A model generated the notes under the pieces. It saw only the letters and a program-made list of their open reading frames with translations. It ran no database searches and had not been told where the DNA came from. From Aquilaria yunnanensis (lineage: Eukaryota; Streptophyta; Magnoliopsida; Malvales; Thymelaeaceae): a stretch of DNA of 64,000 nucleotides. Each line of letters begins with the position of its first letter. The first letter of the stretch is position 1. Shown piece by piece: positions 20,111-32,282 of this stretch. The stretch is from positions 57,100,501 to 57,164,500 of the forward strand of contig CM077596.1 in NCBI GenBank assembly GCA_039654915.1, read 5' to 3'. A program made the position numbers and the translations under genes.

Positions 20111-22281
20111 GGTCTAAAAATGAATGTCAGTCAGTTAAATCCAAAACCTAACTCGAACTGCTTTTATTGGGTTAGGTAAAAATTTGTTATGATTTGTGAA
20201 TTGGTTCTACTTATTGAAAAACTATCAATTTTTGGGTTAGTTCTAGCTCCGTAGTTAACCAACTCGAGATAGAACCAAACCTTTTGTGTGTATGTGTGTC
20301 TATATATATGATATTACTAAATTACGTATATATCTATGTATTGAAATGAAAAATTATAAAGGTGCTTTGGTTGAGCTAGTTTAAAGCTTAAAGTGAGAGC
20401 ATCTCACTAGTCCTTAGTGCCTTGAAAAGGAAGGGCTCATGACTTGTCAGATTGTTTAAGGGCAGGCAGGTTACTCTAAGGGATAAAACCCATTTATGAA
20501 GTGCATAGTTTAGTGCACTAAGTAAAGTTATAGGATAAGCCACTTGAGTGATTCCTCATGGCAACCATATCCCAATTATAGGATGAAGTGACAAAGTAGT
20601 TCCCTCACCAAGTAAGTTGTGTTGATATGGCAAAAGTTACAAGTGTATCATCTCAACAATGAGTCAGCACGGTACAGTCAATGGTATGATAGTTAAGAGT
20701 ATGAATGAAGATGGTTCTTTCTAACCATAGGTCAAGCAAGTGAGTGTTGCTGAAGAGGTGCTTGAAAGTAACTAGAGGCCGAGAGGCGTAGGAGAAGGAA
20801 GAGAGTCTAGTAGGATGAGAGGTATGTTGAAGCATAGTGAAAGCGGCTAAGGTGTCTAGTTGGCTACCAAACTGAGAATAACTAGGACAGTCTTGGATTG
20901 AGTAATATCTTGTGACCCAACTAAAAAACTCATTGGTGCTTTAGGCATGGGATAGGCATTGGTGGCCAAGAAGCAAGTGTGCTAAGAATGCACTGAATAA
21001 CTAAGTTGGCTTGTGTAGTGAGTTGGGTTCCGAGTGTAAAGAAACAAAAGTACTTAGTGTGTAGGTTTGTGCACCAAGGATACTAAGAGTAGAGCAGCTA
21101 AGGCATCAAGACCTTTGGCTTGGGTAGTATATCGGTAGCATCATTGCTGAGTGCTAGGAAGCCTAAATTGAAAGGGCATGGACAAGGCCAGAGGGCTACT
21201 AGCTGCTTAGAGGTCTTAGCACTCATGCTAGAGAAGCTTTCTTTGGTAGTAAACGGGTGTAAGAGACTACAAAATAGCAATGTCAGTAGGCTTATAGTGC
21301 TTAGGTGGTGCATGGCTATTTTGTCCAGTGCACCAGCATGCTTGTTGCATAAGGACTGTTTAAGAAAAACATCGAAGACTTATACTCTAGGTTGCACCGA
21401 GACTTGCAACTCTTAGTAGGTCATTTATTCAAAAGAACCCTAAATTATAACAGAGCATGAAGCGAAGTATGCCTTGGGGGTGCTAGTGATGAGGTCATAG
21501 CACACTAGTGACACTAAGAATCTAGTGATCATTAAGAGTCATTGGCTACCAGACCTCCAATGAAAAACAATTAGTGTGAGAGTTAGTCGAAAACTTCATT
21601 CTTGTTAAGCTAGCTTACATTAAGGGCTTTGGTATAAGGGTGTTAGGTTTTGAACCTAAAGTGAAACTTTTCAAGTGTGAGCATTAATAGAAAAGCTTAA
21701 CTTGTTAAGTTAGCTTACACTAGTAGGTTTTGGCATAACGTAGATAGTGGAAGAAGTTGATTCATGTTGAGCTTTCAATAGGTAATTGTCAGTCCAAGGT
21801 TAGTAGACGAGTTTCCAAAAGTTTTGAAGCCATCTTGTACTAGGAGACTCGAGCACAGAGCATGGTATTGAGGAGTTGTGGTCACTAGATTTACCAAGAC
21901 AGGTGTGAATAGTTAAGTATTCTTCAGTAGCGTGCACATATTGAGGATAGTGGAGTACCATATCATAGTTTTTGATAATTGGTTTGCACTAAGGTGCTTT
22001 AGACCAAGTAAGGTCTGATTAAGATGAAAAGAACAATGAGTGGTGGTTGGTGTGTAGTTGGCATGAGCACAAAGTATGGTATTGACCATAGTACTTGTAC
22101 AAGTTAGAATCTGACTTGAACGTAGAAAGGGCATTGGCGGAACAAGTTAGGTAGTCAAGCACCAAGTGGGTTGTCATGGAGCCGACACTCCTTTGTAGGT
22201 TTAACAGGGATATGTTGGCACCGTATCCTAGGAAAATGTCTTAAGATAGGAAGATTCAATTTGGAGGATCAAATTCTTTAA
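20111..22281 (+). mobile_element. Probable interior of a decayed Ty3/gypsy-like element
   Basis: No frame longer than 98 codons and no readable protease, RT or integrase motif. It is assigned only by position: it runs into a GGAGGATCAAATTCTTTAACG stretch and a purine tract directly before an LTR start at 22293, an arrangement seen before the 3' LTR of many plant chromovirus-type elements. The region has an unusual overabundance of AGTG, CTTAG and GCACTA wording, consistent with heavy C-to-T and G-to-A decay. Confidence 0.35.
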
Positions 22282-22292
22282 CGTGAGGAAAA
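22282..22292 (+). promoter_or_regulatory. Polypurine tract of the gypsy-like element
   Basis: CGTGAGGAAAA lies immediately upstream of TGTTATGACC, the candidate LTR start. Confidence 0.45.
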
Positions 22293-24599
22293 TGTTATGA
22301 CCCTCATAACGGAAAGTTCAGTGAGCAAATAAATTCATAAATTATTAGCTTAAATCCCTTATTTAGAGGTGAATTAGCAAAATCAAGTAAATTATTTAAG
22401 GTTTATAGGTTTTAAATGGTTTATGGCACTACGTATACCCAAGGGTAAAATGTTAATTTTACACCTTGAAGGATCGGGATAGGTCCTGAGAGTTAAAACT
22501 TTGTTTTTAAAACTTAAAGCCTAGGTTAGAAAGTATTACATAAGTGTTTAATACCTAAGTTACTATTTAGTGAAGGGTAAATTTACAAATTTTATAAAAG
22601 TTTGGGGAGGTGGAGCAGTTGTTGTTTTAAACAAGTTGGAGGAGCTGGGCTTGCCATTATTCACTCCATCTCTTCCCAAAATTTTGTGGCTATTTAACGC
22701 TCACCATTTCTTGCCAAAATCTCTTTCAAATCAAGATTTCTTAATGAAAATTAAAAATTTTCATGGTGCCCACAAAAAGGGAAGCTTATTTTACATTTGT
22801 TTTAGGGTTTTTGAAGCTCTTGAAGGTGTTTTCTAGCTTGGGCAAGCTTGTGTGCGTGGGGTACTCCTTGTTTCATGAAATTTTCTTGTTTCTTGAGCTT
22901 AATTAAGCTTGAATTTTGTCTAGTTAGTGTTAAATTAGTGCCATATACCTTGTATTTTGCTTGGAGCCTAGGAACCTAGTGGAATCCTTTAAAGCTTGAG
23001 TTTTATGGCTCATGGTGCTTGATTCGTATTAATTCATTTGTAATTTAGGTAAAAGATTTATGTTTGATGCATAATTGATGTCATTCTAGGTTGCTTGTAG
23101 TAGAACACATGTGGTTAGTTAAATAGTGTTGATTGGCGGGTGTGAAGTTCATGGTGGACTAGTGTATTTGCCTTGCTTGGTTTGATGTTTATATGCATTA
23201 AAAGTTTGGTATGAATAGTGTATTATGGCCTAGGAAGTGCATTTTGGAAATATGTGAAGTGGGGAGGTGTCCTAAGCATGTTTGAGGGGGTTTGGAAGCC
23301 TTCCAATATGCTGAGGGCGTTACTTTCAGGTGTAGGGCCCCGGGCGCAAAGCCCTGGAGGTGTCTGAAGCACCTGATATGCTAGGGCTATAGTCCTAAAA
23401 AGTAGAAGCAGTAGCTCTAGCCACAGGGGCCATAAATGATTCATTTTCTTAAATGGAGACTTCAATTGGGGCCCCAAGGAAAATGTGCCTAGGGTAAGAG
23501 GATGCCTGATGGTGCTCCGAGACTTCCAGAACTCTTTTAAGAGCTACAAATTTCTCGAGATTTGTGAATTACAAGGGTAATTGTGGAGGAAACTAGTTTA
23601 ATTGGCCATAATAGCAAACCATTAGCTCAGGTGTAGGGTTTAGTAACATTGGGATCCTAACCGGGCCTTCAGGTTTGAGGTCCCGATGTGAGAACCCCAG
23701 TGCACTTAGGTGGGTTCCTTGGAACCTAGAAATCATGAGTTTAACCATGATTATTACCACTCCAGTAGGGTGAACCAAGTAACAGTGGATAAACAAGCAC
23801 CATGAGTGATGGTTTAGTGCACTTGTAGCCTAGGCAAGTTTATTGACACAAGTGAGAACCTAGTGCACTCTTGGTAGGGTTTTAAGGTGGAAGCTTAGTA
23901 AACAAGTGAACTGAGCAAGCTTAATAGCATGAGGCATTGTGTGGAGGCTTAGTATACCTAATGAGTTCATTGGAACTCAAGCAAGGTGCATCCGCTATAT
24001 TCACCTGCACAACAATCAAGGGAAGGCTAAATGGTGAGCTAAGCTCGCAGCATTGATAAGCTAAGGCTTGCTAGAAGCGAGTTAGAGGCTACTATCGCTT
24101 AACACGAAGTGATGCTCGTGGGAGGACTAGGTAGAGAACAAAACCCAAGGGACTGAAATGCTATGCATATAGATTTACCCTCACATTGTTTTGAATTCAC
24201 AATAGATTGCATATTATGTAAATTTACATGTCCTTATGGTTTTTCTTGCAGGTTGAAGGATCCCTTATTGAGAATCAAAGATTCTCACTCCCTTGGTGTT
24301 TGTTGTGCAGATAATGTATTTGTAAGGCTGACAACCGTTGAGGGTTATTGAATTGGGCTCACGAGCAGGTGATACTGTAGCAACGTAAAATTTTATGGAG
24401 TCGCCACCAATCCGTTTACCTAGGTCGATTGGATACTTGTAATGGTTTACGATAGATTCTAAGATCATGAGTCGGTTACGCTAAAATAATTCTATTAAAG
24501 CACCCGGAAATTGGTACCACGGGGTTCAGTTTTTATTTTTTCTAACTATTTATTTCTTGAACTAATCTTTTGGTTGAGTATAATAATTTTAATGAATTT

Positions 24600-25090
24600 A
24601 ATTCTAAACCGTGAATCTTATCAGATCAAATGGATATGAAATTTTTAATTTTGATACTTGATTTTTTATCATAATTTTATAATAAATTTAATGATTCCGA
24701 ACAATGGATTCTATCGAATCACTTGGATATAAAATTTAATGAGATTTGATTTTTATTTATTATTAAATAATCCATATCATAAATTCTGCCGAATTATTTG
24801 AATATGGGCTTTTCTTGGTACTTAATTATTTATTCATTTTTAACTTTGATATTTTCCAAACCGTGGATCCTATCGGATCACTCGGACATGGAATTTAGTA
24901 AAAAAAAAATTTAATTTTTTTATTTATTAAATATTTTAATTAATCTATATCATCAATTTTGCCGAATTATTTGAATATGGATTTTGTTTTAATTTTGGTA
25001 TTTAATTTTTATTCATTTTTTATTAAAAATTTGATATTTTTCAAACCGTGGATTCTATCGGATCACCCGAATATGAAACAAATAATTCGT
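24600..25090. repeat. Tandem repeat inside the solo LTR
   Basis: Alternating units containing ACCGTGGATCCTATCGGATC and GCCGAATTATTTGAATATGG recur about six times with 80-90 base spacing. Confidence 0.7.
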
Positions 25091-26433
25091 CTCAAGATTT
25101 TATCAAACCCCAAAGAACGGATATTTTGAAAAAAATAAATGTCAAGTACTAAAAAAAAAATTGTTTTCATTTGATTTCTTGCTAATATCTGGATAATGAG
25201 GAAAATAAATAATAAAAAAAATCTAAGCAATTAATTAACTAATTATTTTTTAAGACACATTATGAAATCCTAATTAAAAAAAATTGCATAATCCTAAAGT
25301 TAGTTAATAGAAATAAAAAAATAACTGAAGTAATTTAAGAAAAACAAAATAAAATAAACAAACACACTAGGTTATATTTTTATGATTGCATTTAATGAGT
25401 GATCAAAACAAACAAATAAGAAAGAAACAAAGAAAAACAAAAAAAAAACAAAAAAAAAAACTTGCTGTCAATGCTCAATCTGCAAAGAAAATAAAGTTAG
25501 TGACCTGTATGAACAACACAGAAAATAAGAAGGGCTAGATGAGGGTTATACCAAAAAAAGTGTAAGTGATGGGTCAGACGGGTCGGATGGCGGGTTTGAA
25601 ACGGTTCTCTCTCTGATTCTGCGTTCACCGACGACGGAGGAGCGACAAAGCTTGGAGGACGAACCCGTGGATGACGACGGCGGGAGTAGGGGAGCGACTG
25701 GGCACGGACGGCGTTCGGAGGAGGAGGACGAGCGGAACGACGTTGGCGGTGGCTCGGGGAGACGGATGCGCAACGTCGAGAGAGAGAGTTAAGGCGACTG
25801 GCGGGTTTTGTTGGGCTTGGGTTTCGAAGGTCTGGAAATCAGAGAAAATGGAGGATCATCGGAGGTTGTTGAGAGAGATAGAAAACGGTAGATCAAGCGG
25901 ACCAAGCCAAGCGATGGAGTCGAAGGTTGAGGAGCCGGACGGAGCTAAAGGCAGAGGGGCCAGAATGAGACAGAAGCGGAGACGGAGATGGAGGGGCAGG
26001 ACAAAGTAGAGGCGAACGGAAAAGGGGGAGAAGCCGTTGCGGACGTCGCCGGGAGGGAGAGCTGAGAGATGGAGGCCTGGGTTTGAGGAGAGAGAGAGAG
26101 CCGTGAGCTGGGAGTTCGAGGGAGAGGAGAGAGAGAAAAGGCTGTGCGAAGGGAGCAAGTTTTCGGCGCGAGAGAGAGAGTCTGCTCAGTCTGGGGGTAG
26201 AGGAACCAAGACGCCCCCGGTGAGAGAGGGAGGTTAGTTTGGTTTATAGGCGAGAGAGAGAGAGAGTGGGAGCAGGTGAGCCGAGGGAGACAATTGAAAT
26301 TGGCAGGCCAGCGAGAGGGAGCAGGTGAGAGTTGGTGTATTATTATTAATATTTTATTATATATTGTTTTTACTTAATTAAAAATTTTATTAGTAATAAT
26401 AATTTTTTAATTTTTTTTTAAAATTTTAATTTT

Positions 26434-26545
<112 letters not shown>

Positions 26546-27226
26546 AAAGCTAGCTCTTATAGAACAAAATGCCCCCTTAAACTAATAAATTTTTTTTTAT
26601 TAATTAAATTTTAATTTATTTTTTTTTAATTTTAATACTTAATGGTCGGACAAAATTAGGGTGTCAACAGATACATTTATTTTAATCCTTATGATTATAG
26701 TTTGTAGTTTGCTTGTTAGTTACACTATGGTGTTAACTATAGTTGTTTATTTGGTCGACAGAGACTAGTGAAGTATAAGGGGGGCTTTTGGAGCTTGCCA
26801 CCGGGAGTTGATCTAAAGTGGGAGCCAGTTACGGTTCTTAATAGTTGTAGTATTGGTGTATAGTTCATACATTAGTTTGCCTCCAATGCACATGGTTGAG
26901 TTGTTAAACTCTAGAGTTGCTCCTAGGTGAGAGTATAGTCATCTTTGTATTAATCCTTGCACACAATTGATTGTATATAGTTAAATTCATATCTATTTTG
27001 TATCCTTTGATGGTTTTGTAGTTTAGTTTATAATGAAATGTCATGGCAATGTTTCATATTTTATTATTTGTTTAACCATTTAAGTCAAAGCATTACTCAT
27101 GTGTGGTTTTATAGTAGGCTAATTAACTAGAAGCATGAAGGTTTTAGCTAGAGTACACTTAACCAATTTGCCGATTGCAACTAGTGTATGGGACTCCTAG
27201 GTGGGCCCACGAGGGCTATGTCAGTT

Positions 27227-27320
27227 GGCACGTTTGACAAAATATTTTTTAGTTAGGGTTAATTGAATTTACTCTTAAAACTTAATAGAAGTCACATTTA
27301 TCCCTTATGCTTCAAAGTAA
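27227..27320. repeat. Dispersed 90-bp repeat, copy 1
   Basis: From GCACGTTTGACAAAATATTT to GTCACATTTATC this matches 58587-58672 in the same orientation. No inverted ends were seen. The family is unknown. Confidence 0.65.
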
Positions 27321-27416
27321 ATATTTGTCCCCAATATTTCTTGATATTGCTGGAGAAAAATGGGTAACTTTGGAAGGAAAATGTATTTAGCAGGTTTTGT
27401 TACATTTAAATTGTTT
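27321..27416. other. Short spacer before the CACTA remnant
   Basis: Nothing recognised. Confidence 0.4.
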
Positions 27417-27825
27417 CACTTCTATAAAAAAAAAGTTATTTTCCAACATTTTTTTTGCAATGACTTCACACTGGAAAGTGCTGAAATGGCAAATGACACA
27501 TTGGAAAAAAAAAGTTTTTGGAAGCCCAAAGGTTAGCCATTGGTAATCACCAATGGCTAGCCGTTGAAATATGACCAGTTGAAAATTTTCAACAGCTCAA
27601 CCTTGTAGCATTTTCTCCAAAGGTTAAGTGGTTTTGTAGCAGCTAAGGCCGTTGTAAATTACAAACAGCCAAGGATGTTGGAAACATGCCAATGGCTCAG
27701 GCCAATGGAAATTACCAATGGCCTTAGCCGTTGGTAAATGTCTTTTAAAGAAATACATTTCTATTGACCTTGGCCATTGATAAGTTCCTACAGTCATAAT
27801 CGTTGAAAATTTCCAATAGTCTAGC

Positions 27826-27880
<55 letters not shown>
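27417..27880 (+). mobile_element. CACTA-3 remnant: degenerate left end with subterminal repeats
   Basis: Begins CACTTCTATAAAA, close to CACTACTAAAA, then TTTTCCAAC, and continues with worn repeats such as CCAATGGCTAGCCGTTG and GGCCTTAGCCGTTGGTAA, matching the right subterminal regions of CACTA-1 and -2. No partner right end was found, so it is truncated and older than the other two. An AT microsatellite (27831-27878) marks the break. Confidence 0.65.
27831..27878. repeat. (AT)24 microsatellite
   Basis: 48 bases of AT dinucleotides at the end of the CACTA-3 remnant. Confidence 0.95.
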
Positions 27881-27883
<3 letters not shown>

Positions 27884-28411
27884 AGCAAATATATTGGATG
27901 AATAAACACACTTAGAAATACCAAACTTCTTACATGTAATCATAAGCAAAACTTATAATTAACAAGAAATCATGCCTTCAACTTTTTTTTTTCTTGTACA
28001 TTAGAATATGAGCAATACACAACTCAATTTTGTTGCTATTACATTAGTCCAGATCATATTAGAATTGTTCATTATATTAAAATTAGAAGTTTGATGACTA
28101 GTAGTATATTTGCATGATAGAATCAGCAGCAAGAAACAGAACTATCTTACTTTTGGCACGAAAATCAAAGCCTCATTGTGAGCGTCTCCATCCAGGTTAA
28201 GATTTTCTTTTTCCCGACTCGCACCAGCCTTTTGCACATAACCTCTAAAGCTTTAACTCCCACGAAGAAAACCATGGAATTGTATTGTTTACTTGATGGA
28301 CTATTGGATCATTTGGAGCGAAAATCAACACCTCATTGTGAGGGTCTATTCATCTTTTCATCTCATGACTCTAAACAACACGCTTAGAAGAATTAGATAG
28401 GGATAGGTTAT
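27881..28411. other. Unclassified spacer with an internal direct repeat
   Basis: The phrase CGAAAATCAAxxCCTCATTGTGAG occurs near 28160 and again near 28320, about 160 bases apart. The 69-codon plus frame at 28178-28387 spans one repeat and shows no domain. Confidence 0.4.
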
Positions 28412-28480
28412 GTAGGTTTTGGAATATAGGGGTAAGTGTAGGTTTGGGCAAATCAATGGGAGTTTGCAAAATTTTTCATT
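28412..28480 (-). mobile_element. Single terminus of a Mutator-like element related to the foldback
   Basis: TGTAGGTTTTGGAATATAGG, GTAAGTGTAGGTTTGGGCAAAT and GGGAGTTTGCAAAATTT align with the right end of the foldback at 19900-19969. The facing terminus was not found, so this is a lone end or a solo arm. Confidence 0.55.
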
Positions 28481-28484
28481 GTTC

Positions 28485-28730
28485 TTGATCAAAAGCAAAT
28501 ACAATATATATTGCAAACTCAGTATTGGCACGACAAACATGAAACAAAACACTTTAGAACATTAATTATTTTTTGTCTACTCAAAAGCAGCTCTAAAATA
28601 TTAGGCCAAAGTGATGCGGATTTTGGACCATTAATTGACAATATAAGAAATCACCTTATAGTATATATCAAAATTAGTTAAACATTAATGTAAGATAATG
28701 CAATGAATAATTCAATTAAAATGTGAAGAA
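28485..28730. repeat. Segment shared with the upstream region of ankyrin copy C
   Basis: GCAAACTCAGTATTGGCACG, ACCATTAATTGACAATATAAG and CCTTATAGTATATATCAAAA match 50300-50385 and 50745-50800 in the same order. It is noncoding. Confidence 0.65.
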
Positions 28731-29124
28731 ATTAGTTTATATATCCAGCGTTATCACAAAATCTCAATTAATATTGAGAATAATGAAATAATGTATATTT
28801 CAATGTTCAATAAATATTATCAAGAAAACTATTACTAAACTAACAACAATTTAAAAAGTACCAAATTAATTTCAACATGGATTGATTATCATTGACACTC
28901 TTAGCCATTAACATAAAGTATTTACGAAAAAAATTACAAAATTCGTATAGGCAATTTGAAGAGCACTAAATTCGAGATAAGGTTGCCTTGGTTCACGGGA
29001 ACCTTCTAAAATACAAGAGGGGGTACCAATACCTCCATTTTTATGGCTCATCCCCAAAATTTTAGTTTTTGATCAGTTAAGGACCTAAGTTTAGAAATGT
29101 AACAAAATTACACAAAATAAGAAA
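28731..29124. other. AT-rich spacer
   Basis: No gene, repeat or element end recognised. Confidence 0.5.
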
Positions 29125-31564
29125 ATCACAGTGTAACCTAAACAGCGGGTTATAGGTTATGCGGTATGTAATTTAGGTTAAATGGTATGATGTTAAGGTT
29201 AGGTGATATCGAATTTAGGTTAAACGGTATTATATTCAGGTTCATGTGATATCAAATTCGGATGGTATGAAAATCAGGTTAATATGGTATGAGATTCAGG
29301 TTTATATGGTATAAGGTTAATGTGGTATAAGATTCTAGTTGTTGTAGTATGGGATTTAGGTTAACTAGTATAAGATTCAAGTTCATGTGGTATGCGATAT
29401 AACTTAAATGGTATGCGATTCAAGTTAATTGCTATGAGTTTTAGGTTAAATGGTATGAGATTCAGGTTCTTTTGGTATGAGATTTTGGTTGCTTTGGTAT
29501 GATATTCAGGTTAAGTGGTGCGAGATTCAGGTTAAGTTGGTATGATATTTAGGTTAAGTGATGTGAGATTCAGGTTATATGGTATGAGATTCATGCTATG
29601 GTGTTATCACATTCAGGTTAAGTGGTATAAGATTCAGGTTGTTGTGATATCGGATTCAGGTTATGTTATACGACATTCACGTGATTATGGTATATGATTT
29701 AGGTTACTTGGTATGAGATTCAGGTTAAATGGTATTACATTCAAGTTTTTGTGGTATGAGATTCAGATAGTTCTAGTATGAGATTCATATTGTTACTTAT
29801 GGTATTAGATTCAGGTTGTTATGGTATAGGATTTAAAGTTAATTGGTATAACATTCAGGTTCTTATGGTATGAAATTTAGGTTATGATATAAGATTCAGG
29901 TTAAGTGGTATGAGATTCAGGTTTTATGGTATAAGATTTTGGTTGTTGTGGTATCAAATTCAAGTTAACTAGTATGAGATTTAGTTAAATGGTATGAGGT
30001 TCTGGTTAAATGGTATGATATTCAGGCGCGTGTGGTATGAGATTCAGGTTATTGTGGTATAGGATTCAGGTTAAGTGATATGAGATTAAGTTCCAGTGGT
30101 ATGAGCTTCTGGTTATTGTGGTATGTGATTCAGGTTAAAAGGTATGCGATTGACATTAAATGGTATGAGATTCAGGTTTAATGGTATGAGATTCAGGTTA
30201 AGTTGGTATGAAATTCACGTTAAGTTGGTATGAGATTTAGGTTAACTAGTATGAGATTCAAGTTGTTACTTATAATATTATATTCAGATTGTGGTATAAG
30301 ATTCAACTTAAATGTTATTAGATTCAGGTTATCGTGGTATGAGATTCAGGTTAAGTGGTATGAGATTCAGGTTCACATGATATGAGATTTAGGTTAAATG
30401 GTATAAAATTCAGGTTAAATGGTATGATATTCAGATTAAGTGGTATGAGATTCGGGTTAAATTGGTATGATATTCAGGTTTAGTGGTATAAGATTCATGT
30501 TATATGGTATAAGATTCAAGTTAATTGGTATGAGATTGAGGTTAAGTGGTATGAGATTTGGGTTAATTGGTATGAGATTAAGGTCATTTTGGTATTGGAT
30601 TCAAGTTAAATGGTATCAGATTCAGGTTAAATGGTATAGATTCAAGTTCTTGTGGTATGAGATTTAGGTTAATTGGTATGAGATTCAGGTTAAATGATAT
30701 GACATTCAGGTTCTTGTGGTATAAGATTTAGATGGTTATGGTATGAGATTTAGGTTGTTACTTATGGTATTAGATTCAGGTTGGTATGGTATGAGATTCG
30801 AGTTGAATGGTATAAGATTTAAGTTCTTATGGTATGAGATTCAGGTTATAGTATAGGATTCAGGTTAACTGGTATAAGATTTAGGTTAAATGGTATGAGA
30901 TTCAGGTTAATTGGTATGAGATTTAGGTTAATTAGTATAAGATTTAGGTTACAAAGGTATGACATTTAGGTTCTTGTGGTATGAGATTCAGGTTAACTGG
31001 TATGAGATTTAGGTTGTTATTTATGGTATCAGATTCAGGTTTTTGTGGTATGAGGTTTAGGTTAAATGGTATAACATTCAGATTCTTATGGTATGAGATT
31101 TAGGTTATAGTATAGAATTCCAGTTAAGTGGTATGAGATTCAGGTTATGGTATAGGATCCTAGTTAAGTGGTGTGAGATTCAAGTTCTATGGTTTGAGAT
31201 TCTGGTTGTTGTGATATCAGATTTAGGTTAATTGGTATGAGATTTAGGTTAAATGGTATGATATTCAGGTACTTGTGGTATGAGATTCTGGTTGTTGTGG
31301 TATAAGATTGAGGTGACGATGTATGAGATTCAGGTTCATGTGGCATGAGATTTAGGTTCTAATGGTATCAGATTTAGGCTGTTGTGGTGTCAAATTGAGG
31401 TTCAACTGGTATGAGATTCAGGTTATGTGGTATCAAATTTAAGTTAAGTGATATTAAATTAAGGTTCAGCTGATATGAGATTTAGGTTATGTGGTATTAG
31501 ATTTAGATTTAACTAGTATGATATTCAGGTTATGTGAAATCAGGTTTAGGTTATGTAGTATTAG
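29125..31564. repeat. Degenerate minisatellite, 19-20 bp unit, 2.4 kb
   Basis: More than a hundred head-to-tail variants of GGTATGAGATTCAGGTTAA. Variants include TTTAGG for TTCAGG, TATAAG for TATGAG and CTTGTGG inserts in place of AATTGG. Some stretches show a higher-order rhythm in which a TTGTTACTTATGG unit recurs. Open frames inside it (30467-30667 plus, 31164-31346 minus) are repeat translations and not genes. Confidence 0.97.
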
Positions 31565-32282
31565 ATTTAGGTTTAGGATTAGAGTTTAGGGTTAGAGATT
31601 AAGGATTAAGGTTATATTAAGGTTTAGGGAATAAGGTTATGGTTAAGGTTAGGGTTAGTGTTAGTGTTAGACTTGGGGCTTAGGCTAATGGATTAGGGTT
31701 AGGATTATAGTTAGGGTTAGGGTTAGAGTTATGTTTAAGGATTTTAAGGTTAGGGTTAATAATTGGTTTAAGGTTTACGATTAAGATTAAAGTTAAGGTT
31801 ACATGTAATGTTAGAGGTTTTTCATTGAACAATTCACTAAATATACAATTAGGGTTTAGGGATAGGGTTAGAGATTAGGGTTGATGTTTGGGGTTAGTGA
31901 CTGGTTAATGGTTTAGGATTAGGTTAGGATTAGAGTGAGGGTTAGTTTTTTCATTGAGGGATTTAAGGTTTAGGGTTTATAGTAAGTTTAGGGTTTAGGA
32001 TTATAGATTAGAATTAGAGTTAGGGTTAGGTTTTTGGCTTTCTGGATGTAAGCTTTAGGGTTTAGGATTAGGGATTAGGGATTAAGGTTTAGGATTATGG
32101 ATTATTGATTAAGGTTATGTTAAGGTTTAGAGAATTGGGTTATGGTTTGGGTTAAGAATTAGGGTTTTTAATGTTACGATTTACGATTAGGGATTATGAT
32201 TAGGGATTAGGGTTTAGGGTTAAGGATTAAGATTAGGTTAAGGTTTAGGGAATAGGGTTATGATTAGGGTTTAGGATTTTTG
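31565..32282. repeat. Degenerate telomere-like array
   Basis: Dense mixture of TTTAGGG, TTAGGG, TTAGGATTAGGG and GGTTAAGG on one strand, in direct continuation of the minisatellite. TTTAGGG is the common plant telomere unit. The array is too impure for an active telomere and is internal. Confidence 0.85.

Noticed and set aside
19872..20179. Frames with long Tyr, Ile or Leu runs
   Set aside because: Translations of the ATT microsatellite.
22570..22836. 88-codon plus frame MKGKFTNFIKVW...
   Set aside because: It sits inside the decayed LTR and shows no recognised domain.
25671..26158. Overlapping 100-112 codon frames on both strands
   Set aside because: They lie in the GC-rich GAGAGAG patch of a solo LTR. 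Composition explains the absence of stops, and no domain is visible.
29125..31564. CRISPR-like or protein-coding repeat array
   Set aside because: Units are head to tail without unique spacers, are degenerate, and lie in a plant nuclear context. It is a minisatellite.
31565..32282. A true chromosome end
   Set aside because: The array is impure, short and followed by more than 30 kb of ordinary sequence.
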